A stretch of DNA of 20,972 bases from an uncultured Ilumatobacter sp. Its GTDB lineage: Bacteria > Actinomycetota > Acidimicrobiia > Acidimicrobiales > Ilumatobacteraceae. This document shows positions 7,574 through 13,952 of this stretch, in pieces. The stretch is from contig CALICC010000094.1 in assembly GCA_938049325.1 (NCBI GenBank), forward strand, positions 1 through 20,972. The letters are read 5' to 3'. Each line of letters starts with the position of its first letter. Positions within the stretch are counted from its first letter, which is position 1. The notes beneath the pieces are model-generated. The model did no database searches, was not told the origin of the DNA, and saw only the letters and a program-made list of their open reading frames with translations. The position numbers were made by a program, and so were the translations under genes.

Positions 7574-8545
7574 ATGGGAACAGACAACAGCAGGCAGACC
7601 GGCGTCGTGTTGATGGCGTACGGGACACCTCGCTCCCCCGACGAGATCGAGCCGTACTACACCGACATTCGACGCGGACGACCGCCGACGCCTGAAGCGC
7701 TTGCTGACCTCGTGGCCAGGTACGCCGCGATCGGCGGCATCTCACCGCTCGCCACGCTGACCGAGTCACAGCGTGATGCGCTGCAGCGGGCGCTCGACGA
7801 ACGAGCTCCGGACCGTTACCGGGTGGGGCTCGGGCTCAAGCACGCCGACCCGAAGGTGGAGGTCAGGGCCGGCGAACTCGCCGCATCGGGCTGCGACAAC
7901 ATCGTCGGGCTCGTACTCGCGCCGCACTACTCGTCGTACTCGATCGGTCAGTACCTGCAACGAGCACGAGACGGAGTGGACGCATCCGGCCACGGCGTCG
8001 AGGTCGTCGGCATCGACAGCTGGGCCACCGAGCCCGCCTTCGTCGACTTCCTCTCCCACGACCTCCGGTCCCGACACGAAGCAATGACCACCCGACTCGC
8101 CGACAACGGCGACGAACGCCGCGTGCACGTGGTGTTCACGGCGCACTCGCTCCCCATGCGGATCATCGAGAGCGGCGATCCGTACCCCGACGAGCTCCGC
8201 TCGACAGCCGAAGCCGTCGCAGCTGAGTTGGGCCTCGCCGAAGGTGACGACTGGTCGATCGGCTGGCAGTCGGCAGGCCGCACACCCGAACCGTGGATCG
8301 GCCCCGACATCCTCGACGTGATCGACTCGTTGGGTACCGATCCTGACGTCGGCGGCGTGATCGTGAGCGCATGCGGCTTCGTCGCCGATCACCTCGAAGT
8401 GCTGTACGACCTCGACATCGAAGCTCGCCATCGCGCCGACGACGCCGAGCTGCTGTTCGACCGCACCGCATGCGTGAACGACGACGACGGTGTCATCGGC
8501 GCACTCGCCGACCGAGTGATCGACGCCACCCCGAGCGGCGGCTGA
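7574..8545 (+). CDS. hemH: Ferrochelatase, probably coproporphyrin III ferrochelatase
   Basis: A 323-residue HemH-family protein that inserts Fe2+ into a porphyrin. It starts with the MAYGTPRSPDEIEPYYTDIRRGR region, keeps VFTAHSLP with the metal-binding His, and has SACGFVADHLEVLYDLDIE with the conserved acidic residue. The C-terminal Cys cluster of some [2Fe-2S] ferrochelatases is absent. In Gram-positive bacteria this family normally acts on coproporphyrin III (CpfC) rather than protoporphyrin IX; the adjacent cgoX-like gene supports that. ATG 7574 is chosen because the conserved fold begins about ten residues later and a CAGGCT hexamer lies seven bases upstream; the open frame continues upstream without protein-like sequence. 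The gap to cgoX is ten bases, so they are likely co-transcribed. Confidence 0.93.
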   Translation: MGTDNSRQTGVVLMAYGTPRSPDEIEPYYTDIRRGRPPTPEALADLVARYAAIGGISPLATLTESQRDALQRALDERAPDRYRVGLGLKHADPKVEVRAGELAASGCDNIVGLVLAPHYSSYSIGQYLQRARDGVDASGHGVEVVGIDSWATEPAFVDFLSHDLRSRHEAMTTRLADNGDERRVHVVFTAHSLPMRIIESGDPYPDELRSTAEAVAAELGLAEGDDWSIGWQSAGRTPEPWIGPDILDVIDSLGTDPDVGGVIVSACGFVADHLEVLYDLDIEARHRADDAELLFDRTACVNDDDGVIGALADRVIDATPSGG

Positions 8546-8555
8546 CTGAGCGAAC

Positions 8556-9368
8556 ATGCGCCTGGCACCTCGATCCGGTCGACGCATCGCTGTGGTCGGT
8601 GGCGGGATCACCGGGCTGTCGTGCGCCTATCGACTCGCCGAAACCGCGGCCGATGGCGGGCCACTCGACGAGGTCGTTCTCTACGAACGCAGCGACCGCA
8701 TCGGCGGTCGACTCGCCGGTTCGAGCTTCGCGGGCGTCGACTTCATCGACGCGAGCGCTGACGCGTTCCTCGCTCGCGTACCCGACGCGCACGACCTCGC
8801 AGTCGACGTCGGAATCGGAGACGACCTCGTGCATCCCGAGCCCGTCGGCGCCGCCGTCTGGTTCAACGGACTTCGAGACATTCCGGCCGGTCTGGTGCTC
8901 GGTGTGCCCAGCCGCCCCTGGGCCCTGGCGACGAGCGGCCTGTTGTCCACGCGCGGCATGGCTCGCGCAGCGATCGAGCCGTTCCTCCCGCGCACGTCGA
9001 CCGACCCCGACAGTATCGGCGACTACGTGCGTGCGCGGTTCGGCGACGAAGTCCACGAACGCCTGGTCGACGCGTTGGTCGGGAGCATCTACGCCACCGA
9101 CACCGACCGGTTCAGCCTGGCCGAGATTCCTCAGCTCGCTGCGCTCACCGGCGACCGCAGCATGCTCCTCGCCGCTCGGCGCATCGCACGCAAGACCGCC
9201 GGTACGGCGAGCGCCGGCGCTGCGCCGATCTTTGCAGCGCCGCGCGGCGGGATGTCGCAGCTCGCCACCGCGACGGCAGCGGCGTTCACACGAGCGGGCG
9301 GACGTCTCGAGCTGAACGCCGATCCGACAGTGGCGTTGACGTCTGACGGCTGGCAGGTGGACGACTAA
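8556..9368 (+). CDS. hemY: Coproporphyrinogen/protoporphyrinogen oxidase, N-terminal part (ends at in-frame TAA)
   Basis: 270 residues with the FAD-binding start of the HemY/CgoX flavoprotein family: VVGGGITGLSCAYRLAE near residue 12 (GxGxxG), then YERSDRIGGRL. The middle segment, including APRGGMSQLATATAAAF, matches the family up to the point where the second half should continue. The enzyme oxidises coproporphyrinogen III to coproporphyrin III (or protoporphyrinogen IX to protoporphyrin IX). The frame stops at TAA 9366-9368, and the rest of the protein resumes in the same frame at the next codon (GTG 9369). Neither half alone makes a complete FAD domain. Either a point mutation or sequencing error made the stop, or the enzyme is really made as two chains. 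Confidence 0.85.
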   Translation: MRLAPRSGRRIAVVGGGITGLSCAYRLAETAADGGPLDEVVLYERSDRIGGRLAGSSFAGVDFIDASADAFLARVPDAHDLAVDVGIGDDLVHPEPVGAAVWFNGLRDIPAGLVLGVPSRPWALATSGLLSTRGMARAAIEPFLPRTSTDPDSIGDYVRARFGDEVHERLVDALVGSIYATDTDRFSLAEIPQLAALTGDRSMLLAARRIARKTAGTASAGAAPIFAAPRGGMSQLATATAAAFTRAGGRLELNADPTVALTSDGWQVDD

Positions 9369-9371
9369 GTG
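9355..9371 (+). other. TAA-GTG junction inside cgoX with an upstream SD-like site
   Basis: AGGTGG (9355-9360) lies eight bases before GTG 9369, and TAA (9366-9368) directly precedes that GTG in the same frame. The arrangement could support re-initiation. It is equally explained by one base change in a sense codon such as GAA, CAA or TAC. Confidence 0.5.
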
Positions 9372-9962
9372 TTCGACGCCGTGATCCTCGCGACACCGGC
9401 GGCTGAGACCGCGCGGATCACCGCGAGCCACGACAGCGACCTCGCAGCGTTGCTCGCAACATCCGAAACGGCCGACGTGGTGATGGTGACCTTGCACATC
9501 GAAGCCTCCGAGTTCCCCGACCGTCTGAGGGGCCGCAGCGGCTATCTCGTCCCGAAGCCGGTACAGCGCGACGTGACCGCCGTGTCGTTCGGCAGCCAGA
9601 AGTGGTCGCACTGGGCACCTCCCGAAGGGGGCGAGATCGTGCGCGTCTCACTCGGTCGCGACGGAGCCCCGGTACTCGGCCTCGACAACGACGAACTCCT
9701 CGAGCGCGTCGACCGCGACCTCACCCATCAACTCGGGATCAGGTGGTCGCCTGCCGAAACCCGCATCACGAGATGGTCGGGCGCGTTCGCGCAATACCGG
9801 CCACACCACCGCAGCTGGGTCGACCATGTACGCGGAACACTCCCCGCCGGGCTGTACGTCGCCGGCTCGAGCTATGACGGCATCGGGATCCCGGCGTGCA
9901 TACGAAGCGGGAAAACGATTGCGCAACGCGCGGTGCAAGACCTGAACGATCTGGCATCATGA
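9369..9962 (+). CDS. hemY: Coproporphyrinogen/protoporphyrinogen oxidase, C-terminal part
   Basis: 197 residues beginning FDAVILATPA, the usual continuation of the HemY family, through a substrate-binding segment (SGYLVPKP, VSFGSQKWSHWAP) and ending with the second FAD-contact motif GLYVAGSSYDGIGIPACIRSGKTIA. It has no N-terminal FAD motif of its own. Its protein-like character is intact up to the natural stop, so there is no sign of decay after the TAA. The stop TGA (9960-9962) overlaps the ATG of the sortase gene, suggesting translational coupling. See the N-terminal half for function and the likely explanations. Confidence 0.83.
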   Translation: MFDAVILATPAAETARITASHDSDLAALLATSETADVVMVTLHIEASEFPDRLRGRSGYLVPKPVQRDVTAVSFGSQKWSHWAPPEGGEIVRVSLGRDGAPVLGLDNDELLERVDRDLTHQLGIRWSPAETRITRWSGAFAQYRPHHRSWVDHVRGTLPAGLYVAGSSYDGIGIPACIRSGKTIAQRAVQDLNDLAS

Positions 9963-10765
9963 ACACGATGAGCGGACAGCCCGCGCCTGAGAGCGCAACG
10001 AGGAGCAACGTGCTCAAGTTCGGCCTTCCGGCGTTGCTCGTCGCGGGCGTCGCGCTGTCGGTGCCGCTTGTTCTCGGCGGCGGCGACACTGAGTCGATCA
10101 GCACGGCCGATGTGTCGACCACGACGATCGCACCCCTCACGGCTTCGACGACGGCGGCTGATGCCGGCGCAGACACGAACAACGACGTGTTCACCGAAAC
10201 CGAAGCAACAGCTGAAGACGTGGCTATCGCCACCACCGTGCCGGAAACGACCTCGACGGTCGCTCCCACAACGTCCGTTGCGCCGACCACCGTTCCGCTC
10301 ACGGTTCCCGACACGCTGCCGGAGCAGCCGGCGGCGCCGATCGCGCCACCGGCCGACCCACGGGCGCCGGAAGATCAAATTCAGCTCGGTGGCATCTCGA
10401 TTCCGAAGCTCGGCGTCGACGCTCCGCTTCTCGAAGGCATCCGCCTCACCACGCTCGACAACGGCCCGGGCCACTGGCCCGGCACGGCCATGCCGGGCGA
10501 AGTTGGCAACGTCGTGGTCGCGGCGCACCGCACCAGCCACGGTGGCCCGTTCCGCAACATCGACCAGCTCGTCGCTGGCGACAGCGTGCTCTTCAACACC
10601 GCCGGAGTCGAGACCGAATACCTCGTCACCGGTACCGAGATCGTCGAACCGAACGCCATCTGGATCGTCGATCCGACCGACACCCCGACCGCGACGCTGT
10701 TTGCCTGCCACCCTCCCGGGTCGGTACGCCAGCGCATCGTCGTTTACCTCGAACTCGCCGCCTGA
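9959..10765 (+). CDS. Class E sortase
   Basis: A 268-residue membrane-anchored transpeptidase. A hydrophobic segment (19-40) is followed by a long Thr/Ala/Pro-rich extracellular linker (about 45-138) and a sortase domain (about 140-268). Catalytic residues are visible: His190 in AAHRTSHGGPFRNID, Cys250 in TLFAC, and Arg259 in VRQRIVV. Sortases cut a C-terminal sorting signal and join the protein to the cell wall or to pilus subunits; actinobacterial class E enzymes typically prefer LAxTG over LPxTG. No protein in the window carries such a signal. The ATG overlaps the cgoX stop (ATGA), so its expression is likely coupled to the haem genes. An internal ATG at residue 4 is an alternative start. 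Confidence 0.88.
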   Translation: MNTMSGQPAPESATRSNVLKFGLPALLVAGVALSVPLVLGGGDTESISTADVSTTTIAPLTASTTAADAGADTNNDVFTETEATAEDVAIATTVPETTSTVAPTTSVAPTTVPLTVPDTLPEQPAAPIAPPADPRAPEDQIQLGGISIPKLGVDAPLLEGIRLTTLDNGPGHWPGTAMPGEVGNVVVAAHRTSHGGPFRNIDQLVAGDSVLFNTAGVETEYLVTGTEIVEPNAIWIVDPTDTPTATLFACHPPGSVRQRIVVYLELAA

Positions 10766-10785
10766 CCGGCGCCAGCCCGGACGAC

Positions 10786-10791
10786 TAGAAC
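10786..10791 (+). promoter_or_regulatory. Putative -10 element (TAGAAC) of lnt
   Basis: TAGAAC seven bases before an in-frame GTG at 10799. It would favour 10799 over the GTG at 10793 as the start of lnt. The match lacks the final T of the consensus. Confidence 0.3.
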
Positions 10792-10792
10792 T

Positions 10793-12385
10793 GTGCCCGT
10801 GACTCCAGACGAGCGGTCCCGCGCGCCGCTGCACACCCGGCTCGCACGCCCGGCGCTCGCGCTCGGCGCCGGCGCGCTGGTCGCGTTGTCGCTGCCGCCC
10901 TGGGGATTCTGGCCGTTGGCGATCCTGGGCATCGCACTCTTCGAAGTCGCAATGGGTCACGAGACGTCACGACGACGTCGAGCGACGATCGGCTGGTGCT
11001 TCGGCGCCGGTTGGATGTACCTCGGGATGGGCTGGATGGTGCAGCTGACCGCTCCCGGTTTCGTCGTGGCAAGCGCCGTCTTCGCGGGGTATCACGCCAT
11101 CGCAGCGACGGTCGCTCCAGCTGGGCCCTGGCGCATCGTCGGCCGGCCAGCTGCGCATGCACTGGCTGAAACCGTTCGATTCGTCTTCCCGTTCGGGGGC
11201 GTGCCGCTGGCCTCGCTCGGTATCTCACAGGTCGGTGGACCGCTCGTCGGCGTCGTGCGCGTCGGCGGCGTCATCATGCTCACGTGGGTCGTCCTGCAGA
11301 TTGGCGTCGCTCTCGCCGAACTCGGACGAACTGCACTCGCGCGCTCGCAAACCGATTCCGACAAGGCGCTCGAGTCCGACACAGCGTCACGGCATTCGCA
11401 ACGCCTGACGATGGGAGCGCTCGGCGCTGCTGCGTGTGTCGTCGCGCTGTCGGTCGTTGCACCGAGCGGCGGTGCGACGGGCGAGACGTTGCGCGTCGCC
11501 GCGGTGCAGGGCGGCGGCGAACAGGGCACCCGGGCGACCGATGTGCCCTCGATCGAGGTGACCGAACGCCATATCGAGGCAACCGCCACCATCGAACCGA
11601 GCCCGGAACTCGACATGGTGCTGTGGCCCGAGAACGCGATCGACGTCGCCGACTACAGCACGTCGGAGGTCGCGCGGTTGGTCGAGGCCGAATCCGAGCG
11701 CCTCGGCGTGCCGATCTCGGTCGGCCTGACCGAAGACGTCGAGGTCGACGGCAAGCGTCGCTACACGAACGCGCAGATCATCGTGAATCCCGACGGCACG
11801 GTCAGCAGCCGCTACGACAAAGTTCGCCGTGTGCCATTTGGCGAATACGTCCCGTTCAGAGCGGTGCTCGAAGTCATCACATCTGCGGTCGACCAGGTCG
11901 GAGACGCCGTGGCCGGTGAGACCCCGGCGTACCTCGACTTGCCGACCGGCGAACGCATGGGGACGGTCATTTCCTGGGAGGTGTTCTTCGGCGGCCGCGC
12001 CCGCGAAGGAGTGGCACTCGGCGCCGAGTTCATCATCAATCCGACCAACGGAGCGAGCTACACCGGCACGATCGTGCAGACCCAGCAGGTTGCATCGAGT
12101 CGCCTTCGGGCGATCGAAACCGGACGATGGGTCGTGCAAGCAGCGCCCACGGGCTTCACGGCGATCATCGATGCCGACGGCAACGTGCTGCAACGTTCTG
12201 CGCAGGTCGAACAGGTCGTACTCACCGACGACATCCAATTGCGCTCGGGCACGACCTGGTATGTCTCGCTCGGCGACCGACCCGTGATCGTCGCATTGTT
12301 CCTCATCGTCGCCGTCGCACTCTGGCGCAGCCGACGCCGCACTGACTTGGACCCGGCTGACCAGAGTCCGGCTGACGAACGCTGA
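10793..12385 (+). CDS. lnt: Apolipoprotein N-acyltransferase homologue with Ser at the catalytic Cys position
   Basis: A 530-residue integral membrane protein. Several hydrophobic helices (about 20-220) are followed by a carbon-nitrogen hydrolase domain (about 240-500) and a last C-terminal helix (about 500-516). Lnt adds a third acyl chain to the N-terminal Cys of lipoproteins. Aligning by eye with E. coli Lnt, the catalytic Glu267 is E280 (LWPENAID) and Lys335 is K343 (YDKVRRVPFGEY). The Cys387 position is Ser394, in VISWEVFF instead of the usual ICYE. The spacing of the three sites (63 and 51 residues) matches E. coli (68 and 52), so the placement is fairly secure. The enzyme may use Ser, be inactive, or have another role. 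GTG at 10799 is an alternative start. Its stop is three bases from that of the convergent dtd. Confidence 0.85.
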   Translation: MPVTPDERSRAPLHTRLARPALALGAGALVALSLPPWGFWPLAILGIALFEVAMGHETSRRRRATIGWCFGAGWMYLGMGWMVQLTAPGFVVASAVFAGYHAIAATVAPAGPWRIVGRPAAHALAETVRFVFPFGGVPLASLGISQVGGPLVGVVRVGGVIMLTWVVLQIGVALAELGRTALARSQTDSDKALESDTASRHSQRLTMGALGAAACVVALSVVAPSGGATGETLRVAAVQGGGEQGTRATDVPSIEVTERHIEATATIEPSPELDMVLWPENAIDVADYSTSEVARLVEAESERLGVPISVGLTEDVEVDGKRRYTNAQIIVNPDGTVSSRYDKVRRVPFGEYVPFRAVLEVITSAVDQVGDAVAGETPAYLDLPTGERMGTVISWEVFFGGRAREGVALGAEFIINPTNGASYTGTIVQTQQVASSRLRAIETGRWVVQAAPTGFTAIIDADGNVLQRSAQVEQVVLTDDIQLRSGTTWYVSLGDRPVIVALFLIVAVALWRSRRRTDLDPADQSPADER

Positions 12386-12388
12386 ACG

Positions 12389-12865
12389 TCACACGTCGAT
12401 GATCAGGGTCACCGGGCCGTCGTTCACCAGCTCGACGCGCATCTCCGTGCGAAACCTGCCGGTGGCGACTGTGCGACCGGCCGAACGGAGCTGATCGACG
12501 ACCCGGTCGACGAGTGGCTCGGCGTGCTCGGGACGCGCGGCGTCGATCCAGCTCGGGCGTCGACCTTTGGCCGTGTTGCCGTAGAGCGTGAACTGACTGA
12601 CGATCAGCAACTCACCACCGACATCGTCGACCGAACGATTCATCACGCCGTCGTCGTCGTCGAAGATCCGTAACCCGAGCACCTTGTCGGCGAGTCGATC
12701 GGCTTCGCGCTCGCCGTCGTCGTGGGTGACGCCCACGAGAACACACAGGCCTGCGCCGATGGACCCGACGACCTCGAAGCCGTCGTTCTCGGACTGGTCG
12801 TCTTGCTGGCCGGTAACACGGCTGCTCACCGACGCCGACAGAACTCGTTGGGCGACACCTCGCAT
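12389..12865 (-). CDS. dtd: D-aminoacyl-tRNA deacylase
   Basis: A 158-residue cytoplasmic editing enzyme that hydrolyses D-aminoacyl-tRNA (and glycyl-tRNA-Ala). It carries both signature motifs: SQFTLYGNTAKGRRPSW (90-106) and VNDGPVT (147-153). The start at 12865 (MRGVAQRVLSASV) matches the usual N-terminus MRAVVQRV. The family is normally about 145 residues. Here about 13 extra polar residues (roughly 16-29, rich in Gln, Asp, Asn and Ser) sit between the first strand and the EVVGSIG strand, where other members have a short turn. The promoter-like CACAGT lies six bases upstream on the minus strand, next to the divergent galM-like gene. Confidence 0.93.
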   Translation of the reverse strand: MRGVAQRVLSASVSSRVTGQQDDQSENDGFEVVGSIGAGLCVLVGVTHDDGEREADRLADKVLGLRIFDDDDGVMNRSVDDVGGELLIVSQFTLYGNTAKGRRPSWIDAARPEHAEPLVDRVVDQLRSAGRTVATGRFRTEMRVELVNDGPVTLIIDV

Positions 12866-12871
12866 GCACGC

Positions 12872-12877
12872 ACTGTG
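12872..12877 (-). promoter_or_regulatory. Putative -10 element (CACAGT) of dtd
   Basis: CACAGT on the minus strand, six bases before ATG 12865. No Shine-Dalgarno sequence is seen. Confidence 0.4.
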
Positions 12878-12929
12878 CCACGAGTACCCGACACTCGCCC
12901 AGCACAAGCCAGCAACAGGACCGGCGTCG

Positions 12930-12935
12930 TACAGT
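12930..12935 (+). promoter_or_regulatory. Putative -10 element (TACAGT) of the galM-like gene
   Basis: TACAGT seven bases before ATG 12943. It nearly repeats the CACAGT on the opposite strand in front of dtd, giving a back-to-back promoter pair within 77 bases. It decides the start at 12943 over the in-frame GTG at 12934, which lies within the hexamer. Confidence 0.5.
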
Positions 12936-12942
12936 GCCGACC

Positions 12943-13848
12943 ATGACGAGCGACGATCTGGTGCTCACGGCGAGCAACGAGCACACCGCGGCACGGCTGG
13001 AACTCGCCACCGAGGCAGGCGGACGCATTCGACAGATCACGATCGAGCGTGGCGAGCACATAGCCCTGCTGTTGGCCGACCCGCCGGGTGACCGAGCCGC
13101 GTGGTCGAGCGGGTGGGGGTCGTTTCCGATGGCGCCATGGGTTGGGCGTATCCGCAACGGCCGATTGACGTTCGAGGGCCGCGACATTCGCCTCGACCTC
13201 AACCACTCCGATGGTGCACCCGGTGAAATCGGCGGCGGCCCGATCGTGCCCGCGCAGCAGGCACCCGATCACATCGGTCCGGACCAAGAACGCCGACACG
13301 CGATCCACGGCACGACGTTCACCAGGCCGTGGACCGTCGATCGTGTCGAACCGGATCGATGTGAGATCCACTGCGACCTCGTCGGGGCACTCGGTTGGCC
13401 GTTCGCGGGCACAGCTCGGCAACGACTCCACCTCCATCACGATCGAGTCGAACTCGAACTGTCGGTCACGGCTGACGAATCGAGCCGCTTCCCGGCGTCG
13501 ATCGGATGGCACCCATGGTTCGCCAAACCCGAGCGGCTCGACTTTCATCCGTCGGCGATGTACCTCCGCGACGAGGTGGGCCTCCCAACTGGCATCACGG
13601 TTGCGCCGCCGGCGCCGCCATGGGACGACTGCTTTCTCAACGAGCAGCCCGTGACGCTGCACTACGACCGGGCCCTCGGGTCAGCGGTGACGGTGAGTTC
13701 GGACTGCGACCACTGGGTTGTGTACGACCATCCAGCGCACGCCACCTGCGTCGAACCTCAGTCCGGTCCCCCTGATGCAGCGACCATCCGCCCCGAAATC
13801 GTCGACTTCTCCAATCCGCTCACGCGTACCATGACGATCTCGTGGTGA
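12943..13848 (+). CDS. Aldose 1-epimerase (GalM-like) family protein
   Basis: A 301-residue protein of the galactose mutarotase-like beta-sandwich superfamily, which interconverts alpha and beta anomers of sugars. Visible landmarks are PMAPWVGRIRNGRLTFEG near 62-79, AIHGTTF near 122 with a conserved His, GWHPWF near 190 with the second His, and VEPQSGPPDA near 270 containing the likely catalytic Glu. The preferred sugar cannot be told from sequence. No sugar kinase or transporter is adjacent, so it may be a general mutarotase or act on a hexose phosphate. Confidence 0.85.
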   Translation: MTSDDLVLTASNEHTAARLELATEAGGRIRQITIERGEHIALLLADPPGDRAAWSSGWGSFPMAPWVGRIRNGRLTFEGRDIRLDLNHSDGAPGEIGGGPIVPAQQAPDHIGPDQERRHAIHGTTFTRPWTVDRVEPDRCEIHCDLVGALGWPFAGTARQRLHLHHDRVELELSVTADESSRFPASIGWHPWFAKPERLDFHPSAMYLRDEVGLPTGITVAPPAPPWDDCFLNEQPVTLHYDRALGSAVTVSSDCDHWVVYDHPAHATCVEPQSGPPDAATIRPEIVDFSNPLTRTMTISW

Positions 13849-13908
13849 ACCTCGGGCCACGCCCGGCACGCCGCCACTGACAAATCACTGAGAAAATCGC
13901 GAGATCTG

Positions 13909-13942
13909 CCTTCTCTGGTCCTCTGGACCCCCGAGGAGAAGG
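13909..13942 (+). promoter_or_regulatory. Nested hairpin covering the ribosome-binding site of the sigma-fusion gene
   Basis: Outer arms CCTTCTC (13909-13915) and GAGAAGG (13936-13942) are exact complements. Between them GGTCC (13917-13921) and GGACC (13925-13929) form an inner five-pair stem with a three-base loop. The right outer arm contains most of the Shine-Dalgarno stretch GGAGAAGG (13935-13942). Folding would hide the ribosome site, so translation could be controlled by temperature, a ligand or a protein. Just upstream, 13879-13900 is unusually A-rich for this genome and may hold the promoter. Confidence 0.5.
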
Positions 13943-13952
13943 CCCATGGCCC

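Noticed and set aside
8556..9962. Reading the TAA in cgoX as recoding for a non-standard amino acid
   Set aside because: Known amino-acid insertion systems use TGA or TAG, not TAA, and no associated RNA structure is evident. Mutation, sequence error or re-initiation are simpler.
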